Positions 36,710 through 46,458 of a stretch of DNA of 64,000 nucleotides are shown in pieces. The notes below the pieces were generated by a model. It did no database searches, had not been told where the DNA came from, and was given only the letters and a program-made list of their open reading frames with translations. How positions within the stretch are numbered: position 1 is the stretch's first letter; every line of letters begins with the position of its first letter. The stretch comes from Woeseiaceae bacterium (GTDB taxonomy: Bacteria; Pseudomonadota; Gammaproteobacteria; Steroidobacterales; Woeseiaceae): positions 62,001-126,000 of the forward strand of contig JANQMR010000002.1 of NCBI GenBank assembly GCA_028279985.1. The letters are read 5' to 3'. A program made the position numbers and the translations under genes.

Positions 36710-37281
36710 GGCCGTTGCTCCTCGTAGGCCGCAATGCGTTCGGCCTGCTGTGACAGGAAACCGAGCTGGTCGATGCCCTCCAGCAGGCAATACCGGGCGA
36801 ATCCGTCGATCGGATACTCGACCGTGCGCCCGTTCGGCAAGGCCAGAGTCGACGCGGCAACGTCGATCGTTAGCTCGGCGCCGGGGTTTTCGATCAACCA
36901 GGCATGAGTTGAGGTATCGACGACAATCGGCAACAGCCCGTTCTTGAGCGAGTTGTTGCGAAAGATATCGGCGATTTCGGTGGAGATGACGGCGCGGATG
37001 CCGAAATCGAGCAGGGCCCACGGTGCGTGTTCGCGCGACGAGCCGCAGCCGAAGTTATTGCCGGCGACCAGGATTCCGGCGCCCCGGGCTTCGGGCCGGT
37101 TGAGCACGAAGTCGTCCTTGCGGCTGCCGTCGGCATTGAACCGAAGATCGTAAAACAGCCCGTCGCCCAGCCCTTCGCGCGTGGTCGTCGTCAGAAACCG
37201 CGCCGGTATGATCTGGTCGGTGTCCACGTCCTTGACCGGCAGCACGACGGTTCTGGATCGGATTTCACGTAGCGCCTGCAT
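36697..37281 (-). CDS. leuD: 3-isopropylmalate dehydratase small subunit
   Basis: The 194-residue swivel-domain subunit shows [13 protein letters not shown] and [26 protein letters not shown]. It forms the dehydratase with LeuC and isomerises 2-isopropylmalate to 3-isopropylmalate. It lies 31 bases after leuC, and its end overlaps leuB. Confidence 0.97.
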   Translation of the reverse strand: MQALREIRSRTVVLPVKDVDTDQIIPARFLTTTTREGLGDGLFYDLRFNADGSRKDDFVLNRPEARGAGILVAGNNFGCGSSREHAPWALLDFGIRAVISTEIADIFRNNSLKNGLLPIVVDTSTHAWLIENPGAELTIDVAASTLALPNGRTVEYPIDGFARYCLLEGIDQLGFLSQQAERIAAYEEQRPWKP

Positions 37282-37312
37282 TATGCCCTCGTCAGAAAAC
37301 GGCGATGCCGGG

Positions 37313-38716
37313 TCAAAGCAAGGGACGGGGATCGGCCACCCGGCCGGCGATCGCCGACGCGGCGGCCGTCACCGGGCTCGCCAGCACGGTGCGTGCGCCG
37401 ATACCCTGGCGTCCCTCGAAGTTGCGATTGCTGGTGCTGACGCTGAGCTGGCCGCCGGCTACCGTATCGCCGTTCATGCCCAGGCACATCGAACAGCCGG
37501 ACTCCCGCCATTCGGCGCCGGCGGCGGTAAAAACCCGGTCTAGGCCTAGGTTTTCCGCCGCCTTCTTGACCTGCTGCGAGCCGGGCACGACCAGCATGCG
37601 AACGCCGTCGGCGACCTTGCGGCCTTCGAGTATTTTCGCGGCCTGTCTGAGATCGCCGAGCCGCGAATTCGTGCAGCTACCGATGAACACGACGTCCACC
37701 GGCATTTCCGTCAGCGGTTTGCCCGGCGTCACCTGCATGTAGTCCAAGGCCTTCTTGAAACTCGGGTCGCCGTCGTGACCCGGCACGGGATCGTTGACGC
37801 CGACCACCATGCCGGGATTGGTGCCGAAGGTGACCATCGGTTCCAGTGCGGCGGCGTCGAGCGTGACGGATTTGTTGAATGCCGCGCCATCGTCGGACTT
37901 CAGGCTCCGCCAGCGCGCGACGGCCTTGTCCCAGTCCGCGCCCTGCGGTGACATCGGCCGGCCGTTCAGGTAGTCGATCGTCACGTCGTCCGGTGCGATC
38001 ATGCCGGCCCGGGCGCCGCCTTCGATCGACATGTTGCAGACCGTCATTCGTGCCTCCATGTCCATCGCCTCGATCGCTTCGCCGCCGTATTCGATGACGT
38101 GGCCGGTGCCGCCGTCGACGCCGATCTTGCCGATGATGGCCAGGATCAGGTCTTTCGCGCCGACGCCGTCGGCAAGCCGGCCGTCCACCCGGATGGACAG
38201 GGTCTTGGGCTTGCGCTGCAGCAGGCACTGCGTGGCCAGCACGTGGCCGACTTCGGTCGTGCCTATGCCGAAGGCCAGCGCGCCGAAAGCGCCGTGGGTG
38301 CTGGTGTGGCTGTCGCCGCAGACGATGGTCTTGCCCGGTTGTGTCGCGCCGAGCTCGGGGCCTATGACGTGGACGATGCCGCGTTTGTCGCTGTCGAAGC
38401 CCAGCAACTCGATGCCGAACTCGGCGCAGTTTTCCTGCATCTTGTCGATCTGCCGCGCCGCGTTTTCGCCGACGACGGCAAGGTCGCGAATGCTGTGCAC
38501 CGGTGTCGTCGGCGTCGAGTGATCCATCGTCGCCAGGATCAGGTCCGGCCGGCGGACCTTCAAGCCGCGCGCTTTCAGCAAGGCAAATGCCTGCGGCGTC
38601 GTCACCTCGTGAATCAGGTGCAGGTCGATGTACAAGACCGCGGGGGTGTCTGCGGTCTCGTCTACGACGATGTGGTCGGACCAGACTTTGTCGAACAGCG
38701 TGGTTGGAGGGGTCAT
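37313..38716 (-). CDS. leuC: 3-isopropylmalate dehydratase large subunit
   Basis: The 467-residue aconitase-family protein has the iron-sulfur ligands in [12 protein letters not shown] and [12 protein letters not shown] and the segment [19 protein letters not shown]. It is cytoplasmic and works with LeuD. It begins 76 bases after leuA ends, on the same strand. Confidence 0.97.
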   Translation of the reverse strand: MTPPTTLFDKVWSDHIVVDETADTPAVLYIDLHLIHEVTTPQAFALLKARGLKVRRPDLILATMDHSTPTTPVHSIRDLAVVGENAARQIDKMQENCAEFGIELLGFDSDKRGIVHVIGPELGATQPGKTIVCGDSHTSTHGAFGALAFGIGTTEVGHVLATQCLLQRKPKTLSIRVDGRLADGVGAKDLILAIIGKIGVDGGTGHVIEYGGEAIEAMDMEARMTVCNMSIEGGARAGMIAPDDVTIDYLNGRPMSPQGADWDKAVARWRSLKSDDGAAFNKSVTLDAAALEPMVTFGTNPGMVVGVNDPVPGHDGDPSFKKALDYMQVTPGKPLTEMPVDVVFIGSCTNSRLGDLRQAAKILEGRKVADGVRMLVVPGSQQVKKAAENLGLDRVFTAAGAEWRESGCSMCLGMNGDTVAGGQLSVSTSNRNFEGRQGIGARTVLASPVTAAASAIAGRVADPRPLL

Positions 38717-38792
38717 GGCGCTTCAACTCTCCGTTTTGTCGAAACGTACGGCCGGTGCTTCACTGACATGGGGTTCACTGCCGAGCCCGCCT

Positions 38793-40352
38793 TCAAATCG
38801 TCGCCCGCGTCGGCGGCGTAGGGCGTCGCGCGCCACGGTCGCGACGCCGCAAGACCCGGTTGATGACTTCGAGATAGGCACGGCTGCCGGCTTCGACGAT
38901 GTCGACGCTGGTGCCGTGGCCGCGATAGTCCGAGCCGTCATGACTGACCGTGACGGTAACCTCGCCCTGGGCATCCTCGCCCACCGACACGCTGTGCACC
39001 TCGAATTTCTTGAGCTCCAGATCGATGCCGGTCGCCTGTTCCAGCGCCAGAAAAGAGGCGGCAACCGGGCCGTCGCCATCGGCCGTCGCCGTTGTCGTCT
39101 GCTGGTTCTCGCCGATCAGTTCGACGTGTGCGGTGGCATCCCGGTCGGTGCCGGTTTCGACCCGCCAGGACTTGAGCACCCAGGGGCCAGGCGACGTGGC
39201 GTCGGAGCTCATGATGATTGCCTCGATGTCGCTGTCGTAGACGTCTTTTTTCTTGTCCGCCAGCTTCTTGAATTCCAGGAACGCCGAGTTGGTTTCGAAG
39301 TCGTCCAGCTCGAAACCGAGCTCGCGGACGCGATCGCGAAAGGCGTGCCGGCCGCTGTGCTTGCCGAGCACGAGATTCGAACGGCTCAAGCCCACGTCCT
39401 CGGGCCGCATGATCTCGTAGGTGGAGGCGTGTTGCAGCATGCCGTGCTGGTGTATTCCGGCTTCGTGGGCGAATGCGTTCTCCCCGACGATCGCCTTGTT
39501 GCGGGGTACATGCATGCCGGTGATGCTGGACACCAGGCGGGAGGTCGGATACAGACGTGTCGTCTCGATACCGGTGCCGGCGCCGAAGAACTCGGCGCGT
39601 GTCGCAAGCGCCATGACGATTTCCTCGAGGCTGCAGTTGCCGGCACGCTCGCCGATGCCGTTGATCGTACATTCGACTTGGCGCGCGCCGGCGCGCACTG
39701 CCGCGAGGCTGTTGGCGACCGCCATGCCGAGATCGTCGTGGCAGTGTACGGACAGCGTGATGTCGTCAATGCCCGGAACGTGTGCCTTTAGATACCGGAA
39801 CAACTCGTCGAACTCGGCCGGCACCGTGTAACCCACCGTATCCGGGATGTTGACCGTGGTTGCGCCCGCTTCGATCGCGGCCGTGACGACCTCGGCGAGA
39901 TAGGCGAGCTCGGTGCGCGATGCGTCTTCCGGCGAGAACTCGACGTCGTCGCAGAGCTCACGCGCCATCGAGATCGCGCCGACCGCGCTCTTGATGATCT
40001 CCTCCTTGGCCATTCTGAGCTTGTGCTCGCGATGGATCGCGCTGGTGGCGACGAAGACGTGTATGCGGTGCCGGCTTGCGCCGCGAACGGCGGCGTGGAC
40101 CTTCTCGATGTCTTCGGGATTGCACCGGGCGAGACCGCAGATAACGGGCCCGAGGTCCTCGTCGGCAATCGCCTTGACCGATTCGAAGTCGCCGGGGGAG
40201 GCTGCCGGGAAGCCGGCCTCGATGATGTCCACGTTGAGTTCGGCGAGCGCGCGGGCGACACGAAGCTTCTCGCGCAAGGTCATGCTGCATCCCGGCGCCT
40301 GTTCGCCGTCTCGCAAAGTCGTGTCGAAGATCCGTATGTCGTCTCTGGCCAT
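38793..40352 (-). CDS. leuA: 2-isopropylmalate synthase
   Basis: The 519-residue HMGL-like TIM barrel begins [16 protein letters not shown] and has [15 protein letters not shown], then a linker and the C-terminal regulatory domain for leucine feedback (about 390-510). It makes 2-isopropylmalate from acetyl-CoA and 2-oxoisovalerate. The synthase identity over homocitrate or citramalate synthase rests on the leuCDB neighbours and overall similarity. Confidence 0.95.
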   Translation of the reverse strand: MARDDIRIFDTTLRDGEQAPGCSMTLREKLRVARALAELNVDIIEAGFPAASPGDFESVKAIADEDLGPVICGLARCNPEDIEKVHAAVRGASRHRIHVFVATSAIHREHKLRMAKEEIIKSAVGAISMARELCDDVEFSPEDASRTELAYLAEVVTAAIEAGATTVNIPDTVGYTVPAEFDELFRYLKAHVPGIDDITLSVHCHDDLGMAVANSLAAVRAGARQVECTINGIGERAGNCSLEEIVMALATRAEFFGAGTGIETTRLYPTSRLVSSITGMHVPRNKAIVGENAFAHEAGIHQHGMLQHASTYEIMRPEDVGLSRSNLVLGKHSGRHAFRDRVRELGFELDDFETNSAFLEFKKLADKKKDVYDSDIEAIIMSSDATSPGPWVLKSWRVETGTDRDATAHVELIGENQQTTTATADGDGPVAASFLALEQATGIDLELKKFEVHSVSVGEDAQGEVTVTVSHDGSDYRGHGTSVDIVEAGSRAYLEVINRVLRRRDRGARRPTPPTRATI

Positions 40353-40456
40353 CAGCTTCTCCCCGGCGGCGTCGTGTCGGATCTACCGATGCGATCGCCG
40401 TTCATCGATCTCTACCCTTGCCGACTTTCTGTAGCAAGCGCCCCGATTCCGCGTCG

Positions 40457-41446
40457 CTAACCCGTCAGCCAATCCATCCGGCCGCGCAGGTCGGTCCCGA
40501 CCGTCTCGATCGGGTGTTCGAGATCCGCTTCCATCATGCGGCGGAATTCGGGCATGCCGGCTTCGTTCTCGGCGATCCAGTTACGTGCAAAAGTGCCGTC
40601 GCGGATGTCGCTCAGAATCTCTTTCATCTTCTTGCGCGCGTGTTCGTCGACCACTCGCGGGCCGCTGACCATGTCGCCGTAGGCCGCGGTGTCGCTGATG
40701 AACTCGTGCATCTTCTTGAGACCGCCCTCGTGCAACAGGTCGACGATCAGCTTCATCTCGTGCATGACTTCGTAATACGCCACTTCCGGTTGATAACCCG
40801 CGTCGACCAGGGTTTCGAAGCCCGCGACGATCAGCTCCGTGGCGCCGCCGCACAACACGGCCTGTTCGCCGAACAGGTCGGTTTCGGTTTCCTCGGCGAA
40901 CGTCGTCTCGATGACGCCGGCCCGCGCACCGCCGATACCGGCGGAGTAGGCCAGCGCCAGCGCCAGCGCCTCGCCCGATGCGTCCTGATGGATGGCGACC
41001 AGACAGGGGACGCCGTGGCCTTCCTCATACTGCCGTCTTACCAGTCCACCGGGTCCCTTGGGCGCAATGAGAACGACATCCAGGTCGCTGCGGGGTTCGA
41101 TCAGCTTGAAATGGATCGCGAATCCATGCGCGAATAACAGCGCGGCGCCTTGCGGGATCTGTGTTTGCACCGACTCGTACAGTTGCCGCTGGACCATATC
41201 CGGTGTCAGGAACGCAATTATCGAGGCGTTTTCGACCGCCGCCGCCGGTTCCATGACGCGAAGGCCGTCCGCCTCGGCCTTGGCCCAGCTCGCGCCGTCG
41301 CGACGCAAGCCGACTACGACGTCGAAACCCGAGTCGCGGAGGTTCAGCGCGTGCGCGCGGCCCTGGCTGCCGTAACCCAGGATCGTGACCTGTTTTGCTG
41401 CCAGACTCGACGAATCGACGTCCGCCTCCGAGTACATTTTCATCAT
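40457..41446 (-). CDS. ilvC: Ketol-acid reductoisomerase, class I
   Basis: The 329-residue product has the Rossmann motif [33 protein letters not shown] and the metal-binding C-terminal helices ([19 protein letters not shown]). It makes the dihydroxy acids used by IlvD. The start ATG 41446 (or 41443) follows GAGGAAA. The usual upstream partners ilvBN are absent from the window; ilvC is the first structural gene after an attenuator and is followed by the leu genes. Confidence 0.97.
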   Translation of the reverse strand: MMKMYSEADVDSSSLAAKQVTILGYGSQGRAHALNLRDSGFDVVVGLRRDGASWAKAEADGLRVMEPAAAVENASIIAFLTPDMVQRQLYESVQTQIPQGAALLFAHGFAIHFKLIEPRSDLDVVLIAPKGPGGLVRRQYEEGHGVPCLVAIHQDASGEALALALAYSAGIGGARAGVIETTFAEETETDLFGEQAVLCGGATELIVAGFETLVDAGYQPEVAYYEVMHEMKLIVDLLHEGGLKKMHEFISDTAAYGDMVSGPRVVDEHARKKMKEILSDIRDGTFARNWIAENEAGMPEFRRMMEADLEHPIETVGTDLRGRMDWLTG

Positions 41447-41510
41447 GTGTTTCCTCGTATCATCCGTTTCTGCCGCGCAGATCCCCACGCAGACCGCTAG
41501 GTCCGCCAAC

Positions 41511-41547
41511 TAAAAAAAACCCCACGATCCTCTCGGGATGCGGGGTT
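41511..41547 (-). terminator. Attenuator terminator in the ilvC-leu leader
   Basis: On the minus strand AACCCCGCATCC pairs with GGATCGTGGGGTT around CGAGA, followed by a run of eight T. It lies between the leader peptide stop (41575) and ilvC, the position of a transcription attenuator. Confidence 0.88.
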
Positions 41548-41574
41548 TGCGTGTCTACTAAGTCGGCTACGCTC

Positions 41575-41685
41575 TTACCCGCAGTTTCTCCTGCAGAGAA
41601 GAAGCACGAGCGCACGGAGTGCCTGCGAGGGGAAAACCTTCCCCAGCCCGCCTCCGCCGTGCGCCGTGTGCCGCATCGTGAACAT
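41575..41685 (-). CDS. Leu/Val-rich leader peptide of the ilvC-leu operon
   Basis: The minus strand encodes a short frame with the stretch ALRALVLLLC close to its stop, and then the terminator hairpin. Ribosome stalling at Leu and Val codons when these amino acids are scarce would favour anti-termination, as in classical leu and ilv leaders. ATG 41685 gives 36 residues; ATG 41676 is also in frame. No Shine-Dalgarno is evident and the proposed promoter would start transcription almost at the ATG, so initiation may be leaderless. Confidence 0.8.
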   Translation of the reverse strand: MFTMRHTAHGGGGLGKVFPSQALRALVLLLCRRNCG

Positions 41686-41691
41686 GGGCGG

Positions 41692-41720
41692 ATCATGTTG
41701 GAACGCCTGCCTATTGTCAA
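41692..41720 (-). promoter_or_regulatory. Promoter of the ilvC-leu operon
   Basis: On the minus strand TTGACA (41720-41715) is followed after 17 bases by CATGAT (41697-41692), placing the start near 41685. The spacing is ideal; the -10 matches 4 of 6. Confidence 0.6.
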
Positions 41721-41765
41721 CTGACGAGATATCAGTTACTTGTGTTACCAATGCCTCGATACCGC

Positions 41766-41798
41766 GGGCCCGGCGCCCCGGGCGGGACCGCCGGGCCC
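41766..41798. repeat. GC-only hairpin between the ilv leader and the TonB operon
   Basis: GGGCCCGGCG (41766-41775) and CGCCGGGCCC (41789-41798) form a perfect 10-bp stem. It lies in a stretch without genes (41721-42134) between two divergent promoter regions. Its role is unclear; nothing else except the direct repeat near 42090 stands out there. Confidence 0.6.
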
Positions 41799-42084
41799 GG
41801 TGCGGACGTTGGGCTGGCCATGGCGCAAGCATATGTTATTCTTGACGCCAACAAGCGGGGCCCAACAAAAACACTTAGGGACAAAAAGCAGGTAGCCTGA
41901 CACGGTAGTTTCGGCCAGCCTGGTGCATAGACAGTAAACCCGAGGTCCAAAATAGAGGTTTCGATGCCACGGCGATAGTGGAGAGCGTCGTGGATACCGG
42001 CGAGTGCGCTTCCGGCGCATCGTTTTATTCTTTAGACTTTACGATGTGGTTGTATCCAGCGTGTGCGCTGCATCACTCTCCCGA

Positions 42085-42108
42085 AATTTTGACAAAGAAT
42101 TTTGACAA
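42085..42108 (+). promoter_or_regulatory. Direct repeat AATTTTGACAA upstream of the TonB-system operon
   Basis: AATTTTGACAA occurs at 42085-42095 and 42098-42108, 13 bases apart. Each contains TTGACA, but the distance to the ATG at 42135 leaves no room for a promoter, so a regulator site or untranslated leader element is more likely. Confidence 0.45.
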
Positions 42109-42134
42109 GTTATGAAGAGCTTTAAGGAGCGTCC

Positions 42135-42923
42135 ATGAAACGGTGCATAAGCAGCAGTCGGCGCATTACCGTAGCGATCTTCGCATCGGCGGTAATTGTG
42201 GGATCCGGCGGCGTTTTCGCCCAGACCGTCGATCAGGTTCTGCAGGCAGAGCAGAGGCGGCTGAACCTGGCCCAGGAATCTCAGGAACGTATCAACCAGA
42301 TTGTTGAAGGTACCCGCTCCCTGGAGGACCAGTACCGCGCCATCAACAAGGAGATCGACGGGCTCAGGGTCTATAACCGCCTGATGGGGGCGCAGACCGA
42401 CGGCCAGCAGGCCGTGCTAGAGGACATCGCCTTGTCGATGGATCAGGTGGACGTGATCAACCGCCAGATCTTTCCGTTGATGGAGCGCATGATCGACGGG
42501 CTGGAACAGTCGATCGCGCTCGACGTGCCGTTCCTGATGGAAGAACGCAGGAATCGCATCGCTGATCTCCACAACATCATGGAGCGTTCCGATGTCAGCG
42601 TCGCGGAGAAATTCCGCAAGGTGATGGAGGCCTACCAGATCGAAAACGACTACGGCTCGTCGTCCGAGTTCTACCGGGAGTCGCTGCCCTTGGGCGACAA
42701 CGGGGCAATGGTCAGTTTCAACATGCTGAGGATCGGACGCGTCGGCCTGTACTTCCAGTCCGAGGACGCCAGGACTACGGGTTACTGGGACGCAGCAGCG
42801 CGTGAGTGGGTGATCGACAACTCCGCCCGCGCCGAAGTCCGCAAGGGCTTACGGATGGCGCAACAGTTGATCGCGCCGGAGATCATCATAATCCCGGTAC
42901 CGGCTGCAACGGAGGCGTCATAA
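42135..42923 (+). CDS. DUF3450 periplasmic protein of a TonB system
   Basis: The 262-residue product has a signal peptide (about 1-29, ending GGVFA) and long coiled-coil helices (VDQVLQAEQRRLNLAQES, IDGLRVYNRLMGAQTDGQ). DUF3450 proteins are always next to ExbB-like genes in marine and environmental gammaproteobacteria. The gene starts after AAGGAG and its stop region includes the ribosome binding site of the next gene. The molecular role is unknown; it may load or regulate the motor. Confidence 0.87.
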   Translation: MKRCISSSRRITVAIFASAVIVGSGGVFAQTVDQVLQAEQRRLNLAQESQERINQIVEGTRSLEDQYRAINKEIDGLRVYNRLMGAQTDGQQAVLEDIALSMDQVDVINRQIFPLMERMIDGLEQSIALDVPFLMEERRNRIADLHNIMERSDVSVAEKFRKVMEAYQIENDYGSSSEFYRESLPLGDNGAMVSFNMLRIGRVGLYFQSEDARTTGYWDAAAREWVIDNSARAEVRKGLRMAQQLIAPEIIIIPVPAATEAS

Positions 42924-44290
42924 TGAAACGTGTTGCAATAGTGACAGTCGCCGCCGGTGTGCTGGCCTTGGGCGCCACCGCCGTATCCGCGCAGGAAGAA
43001 GCCGTCAGCCTGGACGAGCTCCTCGACCTGATCGAACAGGGCCAGTCGCGGGATTCTCAGGAAGCGCGCCGGCGTGAAGCCGAATTTGCGCAGCGCCGCA
43101 ACGAACAGCAGCAACTGCTGAACCAGGCCCGTGCCGAGCGTACCCGCCTGGAGCGGGAGAGTGCGAGGCTCGAGCAGTTGTTCGAGGACCAGCAGGCCGA
43201 AATCGTCTCGGCCCGCGCGGCCCTGGACGAGCGTCTGGGTGCGCTGAAGGAGCTGTTCGGCGTCCTGCAAACCGTCTCCGGCGACACGCAGGGCCGCTTC
43301 AGCGAGTCGCTGACCAACATCCAGTATCCGGAGCGCGAGGAGTTCCTGTTTGCACTGGGTAACAAGATGGCGGGCGCCAATTCGCTGGCGTCGATCGAGG
43401 ACATCGAGCGGCTCTGGTTCGAGCTGCAGCGCGAAATCAACGAGTCCGGCAAGGTCGTCCGCTTCAACCATACCGTGCGCGCCGCCGACGGCACCGAATC
43501 GGTCATGCCGATCGTCCGTGTCGGCCTGTTCAACATCGTCAACGAAGACATCGGTTATCTCAAGTACCAAGACCGCGCCGTGTCGGAACTGGCGAGGCAG
43601 CCTGAGAGTCGCTTCACCGGTTCGGCCAGGGAGATGGGTGCCGAGGATTCCGGCATGGTCGCTTTCGGCCTGGACGGCACTCGCGGCCAGATTCTGGGCC
43701 TGCTCGTGCAGTCCAAGACGATCGGGGACCGGATCGAAGACGGCGGCATCGTCGGTTATTCGATCATCTTCCTCGGTATCGTCGGCCTGCTGATTGCAAT
43801 CTGGCGTTTCATCGGCCTGTCTGCCGCCAGCAACAAGGTACGTACGCAGCTCAAGCGCGACAGCGCCTCGACCGACAATCCGCTCGGCCGCGTGCTCGCC
43901 GCCTACGAGAGCAACAGGCAGGCGGACACCGAGACCATCGAGCTCAAGCTGAGCGAGGCGGCGCTCAAGGAAATGCCCGCGCTGACCAAAGGCCTGCTGT
44001 TCATCAAGGTGATCTCGGTCGTGGCGCCGCTGATGGGTCTTTTGGGAACGGTTACCGGTATGATCCAGACCTTCCAGGTCATCACGCTGTACGGTGCCGG
44101 CGATCCCAAGCTGATGGCGGGCGGTATCTCGCAGGCGCTGATGACGACGGTACTGGGACTGGTCGTGGCGATCCCGATGGTCTTGTTGCACACGATCGTC
44201 AGTGGACAGAGCCGCAGGATCGTCAATATCCTGCAGTCGCAGAGCGCGGGGCTGGTTGCACAGCACTCCGAGAGCCGGCACGAAGCCTAA
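42923..44290 (+). CDS. ExbB/TolQ-family proton channel with long periplasmic domain
   Basis: The 455-residue product has a signal peptide (about 1-22), an extended coiled-coil periplasmic region (about 25-270) and the MotA/TolQ/ExbB channel domain with three membrane helices (GYSIIFLGIVGLLIAIW; then VVAPLMGLLGTVTGMIQTF; then LGLVVAIPMVLLHTIV). This long type is the TtpC-like component of TonB2 systems. ATG 42923 lies seven bases after GGAGG. Confidence 0.9.
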   Translation: MKRVAIVTVAAGVLALGATAVSAQEEAVSLDELLDLIEQGQSRDSQEARRREAEFAQRRNEQQQLLNQARAERTRLERESARLEQLFEDQQAEIVSARAALDERLGALKELFGVLQTVSGDTQGRFSESLTNIQYPEREEFLFALGNKMAGANSLASIEDIERLWFELQREINESGKVVRFNHTVRAADGTESVMPIVRVGLFNIVNEDIGYLKYQDRAVSELARQPESRFTGSAREMGAEDSGMVAFGLDGTRGQILGLLVQSKTIGDRIEDGGIVGYSIIFLGIVGLLIAIWRFIGLSAASNKVRTQLKRDSASTDNPLGRVLAAYESNRQADTETIELKLSEAALKEMPALTKGLLFIKVISVVAPLMGLLGTVTGMIQTFQVITLYGAGDPKLMAGGISQALMTTVLGLVVAIPMVLLHTIVSGQSRRIVNILQSQSAGLVAQHSESRHEA

Positions 44291-44299
44291 GGAGCGGAC

Positions 44300-44827
44300 A
44301 TGCTTTTCATAGCAGACGCTTTCGAAGCCATCCGGGATTTCATGAATCTCGGCGGGCCGGTGCTGAAAGCCATCGCCGTGACCATATTCCTGATGTGGGT
44401 GCTGATCGTCGAGCGGCTGATGTTCATGCGGGCGCCGATGCGGGCAATGGCCAGAGAGATTCACGACGCCTGGGAGTCGCGTTCGGAGCGACGCTCCTGG
44501 AACGCGCACCAGATCCGCGAATTGATGATCTCGCGATTCAGCGTGGCCACCAACCGAGGCATCGACATGATCCAGACCCTGGTGGCGCTTTGTCCGCTGC
44601 TCGGCCTGCTCGGTACCGTAACGGGCATGATCAGCGTATTCCAGGTCATGGCCGTATCGGGCTCGGGTAACGTCCGTGCAATGGCGGCCGGTGTGTCGCA
44701 GGCGACGGTGCCGACCATGGCGGGCATGGTCGGTGCACTGTCGGGGGTGCTCCTGGTAACCTTGCTCACGCGGCGGGCCGCACGTGAAGTCGAATTCCTC
44801 GAGGATTCGCTGACGATGGACCACTAG
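44300..44827 (+). CDS. ExbB/TolQ-family proton channel, short form
   Basis: The 175-residue product has three membrane helices, with the family segment CPLLGLLGTVTGMISVFQVM in the second. It is the standard ExbB of the TonB2-type motor. The ATG follows AAGGAG, nine bases after the previous stop. Confidence 0.92.
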   Translation: MLFIADAFEAIRDFMNLGGPVLKAIAVTIFLMWVLIVERLMFMRAPMRAMAREIHDAWESRSERRSWNAHQIRELMISRFSVATNRGIDMIQTLVALCPLLGLLGTVTGMISVFQVMAVSGSGNVRAMAAGVSQATVPTMAGMVGALSGVLLVTLLTRRAAREVEFLEDSLTMDH

Positions 44828-44850
44828 GACAGCGAGGGGATAACGTCGAC

Positions 44851-45255
44851 ATGCGGAAACACCAAGCGCAGCTCAACGTCGAAGACGAATCCGACGAGAT
44901 CAACCTGACGCCGATGCTCGACGTCGTGTTCATCATGCTGATCTTCTTCATCGTCACGGCCTCCTTCGTCAAAGAGGCAGGCATCGACGTGAACCGGCCG
45001 GATAATCAGGAGCAGCAGGTCACGCAGGAAAGCGCCAACATCCTGGTGGTGATCAGCGAGAGCAACGACATCTACATCGGCGGGCGCCTGATCGACCCGC
45101 GGGCCGTGCGGGCCAATATCGAACGCCTGCACGCCGAGAACCCCGAGGGGTCGGTCGTCATCCAGGCGAATCCCAGATCGAAGAACCAGCTATTGGTCGA
45201 GGTCATGGATGCCTCGCGGCAGGCAGGCGTGTACGGCATCTCGCTTGCGGATTAG
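44851..45255 (+). CDS. ExbD/TolR-family protein (first copy)
   Basis: The 134-residue product has a single N-terminal helix with the proton-binding Asp (INLTPMLDVVFIMLIFFIV) and a periplasmic ExbD domain. It couples proton flow to TonB. Sixty-five bases covering the helix are identical to the next gene. Confidence 0.93.
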   Translation: MRKHQAQLNVEDESDEINLTPMLDVVFIMLIFFIVTASFVKEAGIDVNRPDNQEQQVTQESANILVVISESNDIYIGGRLIDPRAVRANIERLHAENPEGSVVIQANPRSKNQLLVEVMDASRQAGVYGISLAD

Positions 45256-45272
45256 GAAAGAGGTCAGGTCCA

Positions 45273-45680
45273 ATGCGAAATCAACACGGAATGGGCGACC
45301 AGGAAGAATCGGAAGAAATCAACCTGACGCCGATGCTCGACGTCGTGTTCATCATGCTGATCTTCTTCATCGTCACGGCCTCGTTCATCAAGGAGGCTGG
45401 CATCGACGTCGACCGGACCGACGCGCCGACAGCCGATAAACAGGAAGACGCCGCAATCCTCGTGGCGATCAGCCCGAGTAACGAGATCTGGATCGATCGC
45501 AACGTCGTCGATGTCGGCGCCGTGCGTTCGCGGATCGAGAAGCTGTATCTGGAGAACCCCAAGGGTTCGATGGTCATCCAGGCGGACAACGAGTCCACCA
45601 ACGAGATGTTGAGAATCGTCATGAAGGCCGCGCAGGATGTCGGCGTCCGGAACGTGTCGATATCGGCGCTCGACGAATGA
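45273..45680 (+). CDS. ExbD/TolR-family protein (second copy)
   Basis: The 135-residue product has the same transmembrane segment as its neighbour, then a diverged periplasmic domain (DAAILVAISPSNEIWIDRNV). Two ExbD proteins with near-identical helices could assemble a mixed channel. It starts 17 bases after the first copy. Confidence 0.93.
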   Translation: MRNQHGMGDQEESEEINLTPMLDVVFIMLIFFIVTASFIKEAGIDVDRTDAPTADKQEDAAILVAISPSNEIWIDRNVVDVGAVRSRIEKLYLENPKGSMVIQADNESTNEMLRIVMKAAQDVGVRNVSISALDE

Positions 45681-45785
45681 ATGACGAATGAGTTAAGGAA
45701 CCCGGCAGGGGAGTGGCGGTCTATTTTACAATGCTCCTGCCGACGGCTACAGACGGCGTAGGCAAGCGCCGAGGAGAGCAATGAA

Positions 45786-46391
45786 ATGATGGGACGATAC
45801 GTGTTTTCGATCGTCATCGGCGTCGCCGTGACGATGACGCTGTTGTTTGTCATGCAACTCCTGATCGCAACCGGCAAGCAGGCGCTGACCAAGCCCCGCG
45901 AGCGCGCCCAGCTCGATTTCGTGCGCGTCAAGCGCAACGAGGCACTGAACGTCGAGGACTTCCAGCCCGAGAAACCGCCGCCGCCGCCGGAAACGCCGCC
46001 GGAAACACCGCCCCAGGAGATGGACAACATCGATCCGTCGGCGCCGTTGATCACGATCGCCCAGCCGACCGTCAATGCGGATACCGCGCTGTCCGGACCG
46101 GCCGGCATGAACATCGCCGAGGGCGACTATCTGCCGATCGTGCGCGTCGCACCGGTGTATCCGGCGCGGGCACTGTCGCGGGGGCTGGAAGGATATGTCG
46201 ATCTCGAATTCACCGTGACGACGACGGGCACGGTGGATAACCCGATCGTGACGTACTCGACCAGCAGCCTGTTCGAGCGGGCCGCGATTCGGGCCGTGTT
46301 GAAGTTCAAGTACAAACCCCGCGTCGTCGACGGCCAACCGGTGGCGGTACAGGGCGTCAAGACCAGGATCACGTTCAAGATCGAAGGATGA
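45786..46391 (+). CDS. TonB-family energy transducer
   Basis: The 201-residue product has an N-terminal membrane helix (FSIVIGVAVTMTLLFVMQLL), a Pro-rich linker (EKPPPPPETPPETPP) and a C-terminal TonB domain (RVAPVYPARALSRGLEGYVD, then FKYKPRVVDGQPV). It spans the periplasm to outer-membrane receptors. The ATG (45786 or 45789) follows GAGGAG. Confidence 0.93.
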   Translation: MMGRYVFSIVIGVAVTMTLLFVMQLLIATGKQALTKPRERAQLDFVRVKRNEALNVEDFQPEKPPPPPETPPETPPQEMDNIDPSAPLITIAQPTVNADTALSGPAGMNIAEGDYLPIVRVAPVYPARALSRGLEGYVDLEFTVTTTGTVDNPIVTYSTSSLFERAAIRAVLKFKYKPRVVDGQPVAVQGVKTRITFKIEG

Positions 46392-46458
46392 CGTCGGAGT
46401 AGCGCATCCGACCCGTCACTGAGCACCCGTCACCGAGCACTCTAGGAGCCGTTCCGCC

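Noticed and set aside
42085..42125. Promoter from TTGACA at 42089 or 42102
   Set aside because: A matching -10 at 16-18 bases is not present, and the ATG at 42135 is too close for a normal leader.
42782..44824. 680-codon open frame on the minus strand
   Set aside because: It is opposite two ExbB genes with clear membrane helices and ribosome sites; the translated product is His/Asp/Arg-rich with no family features.
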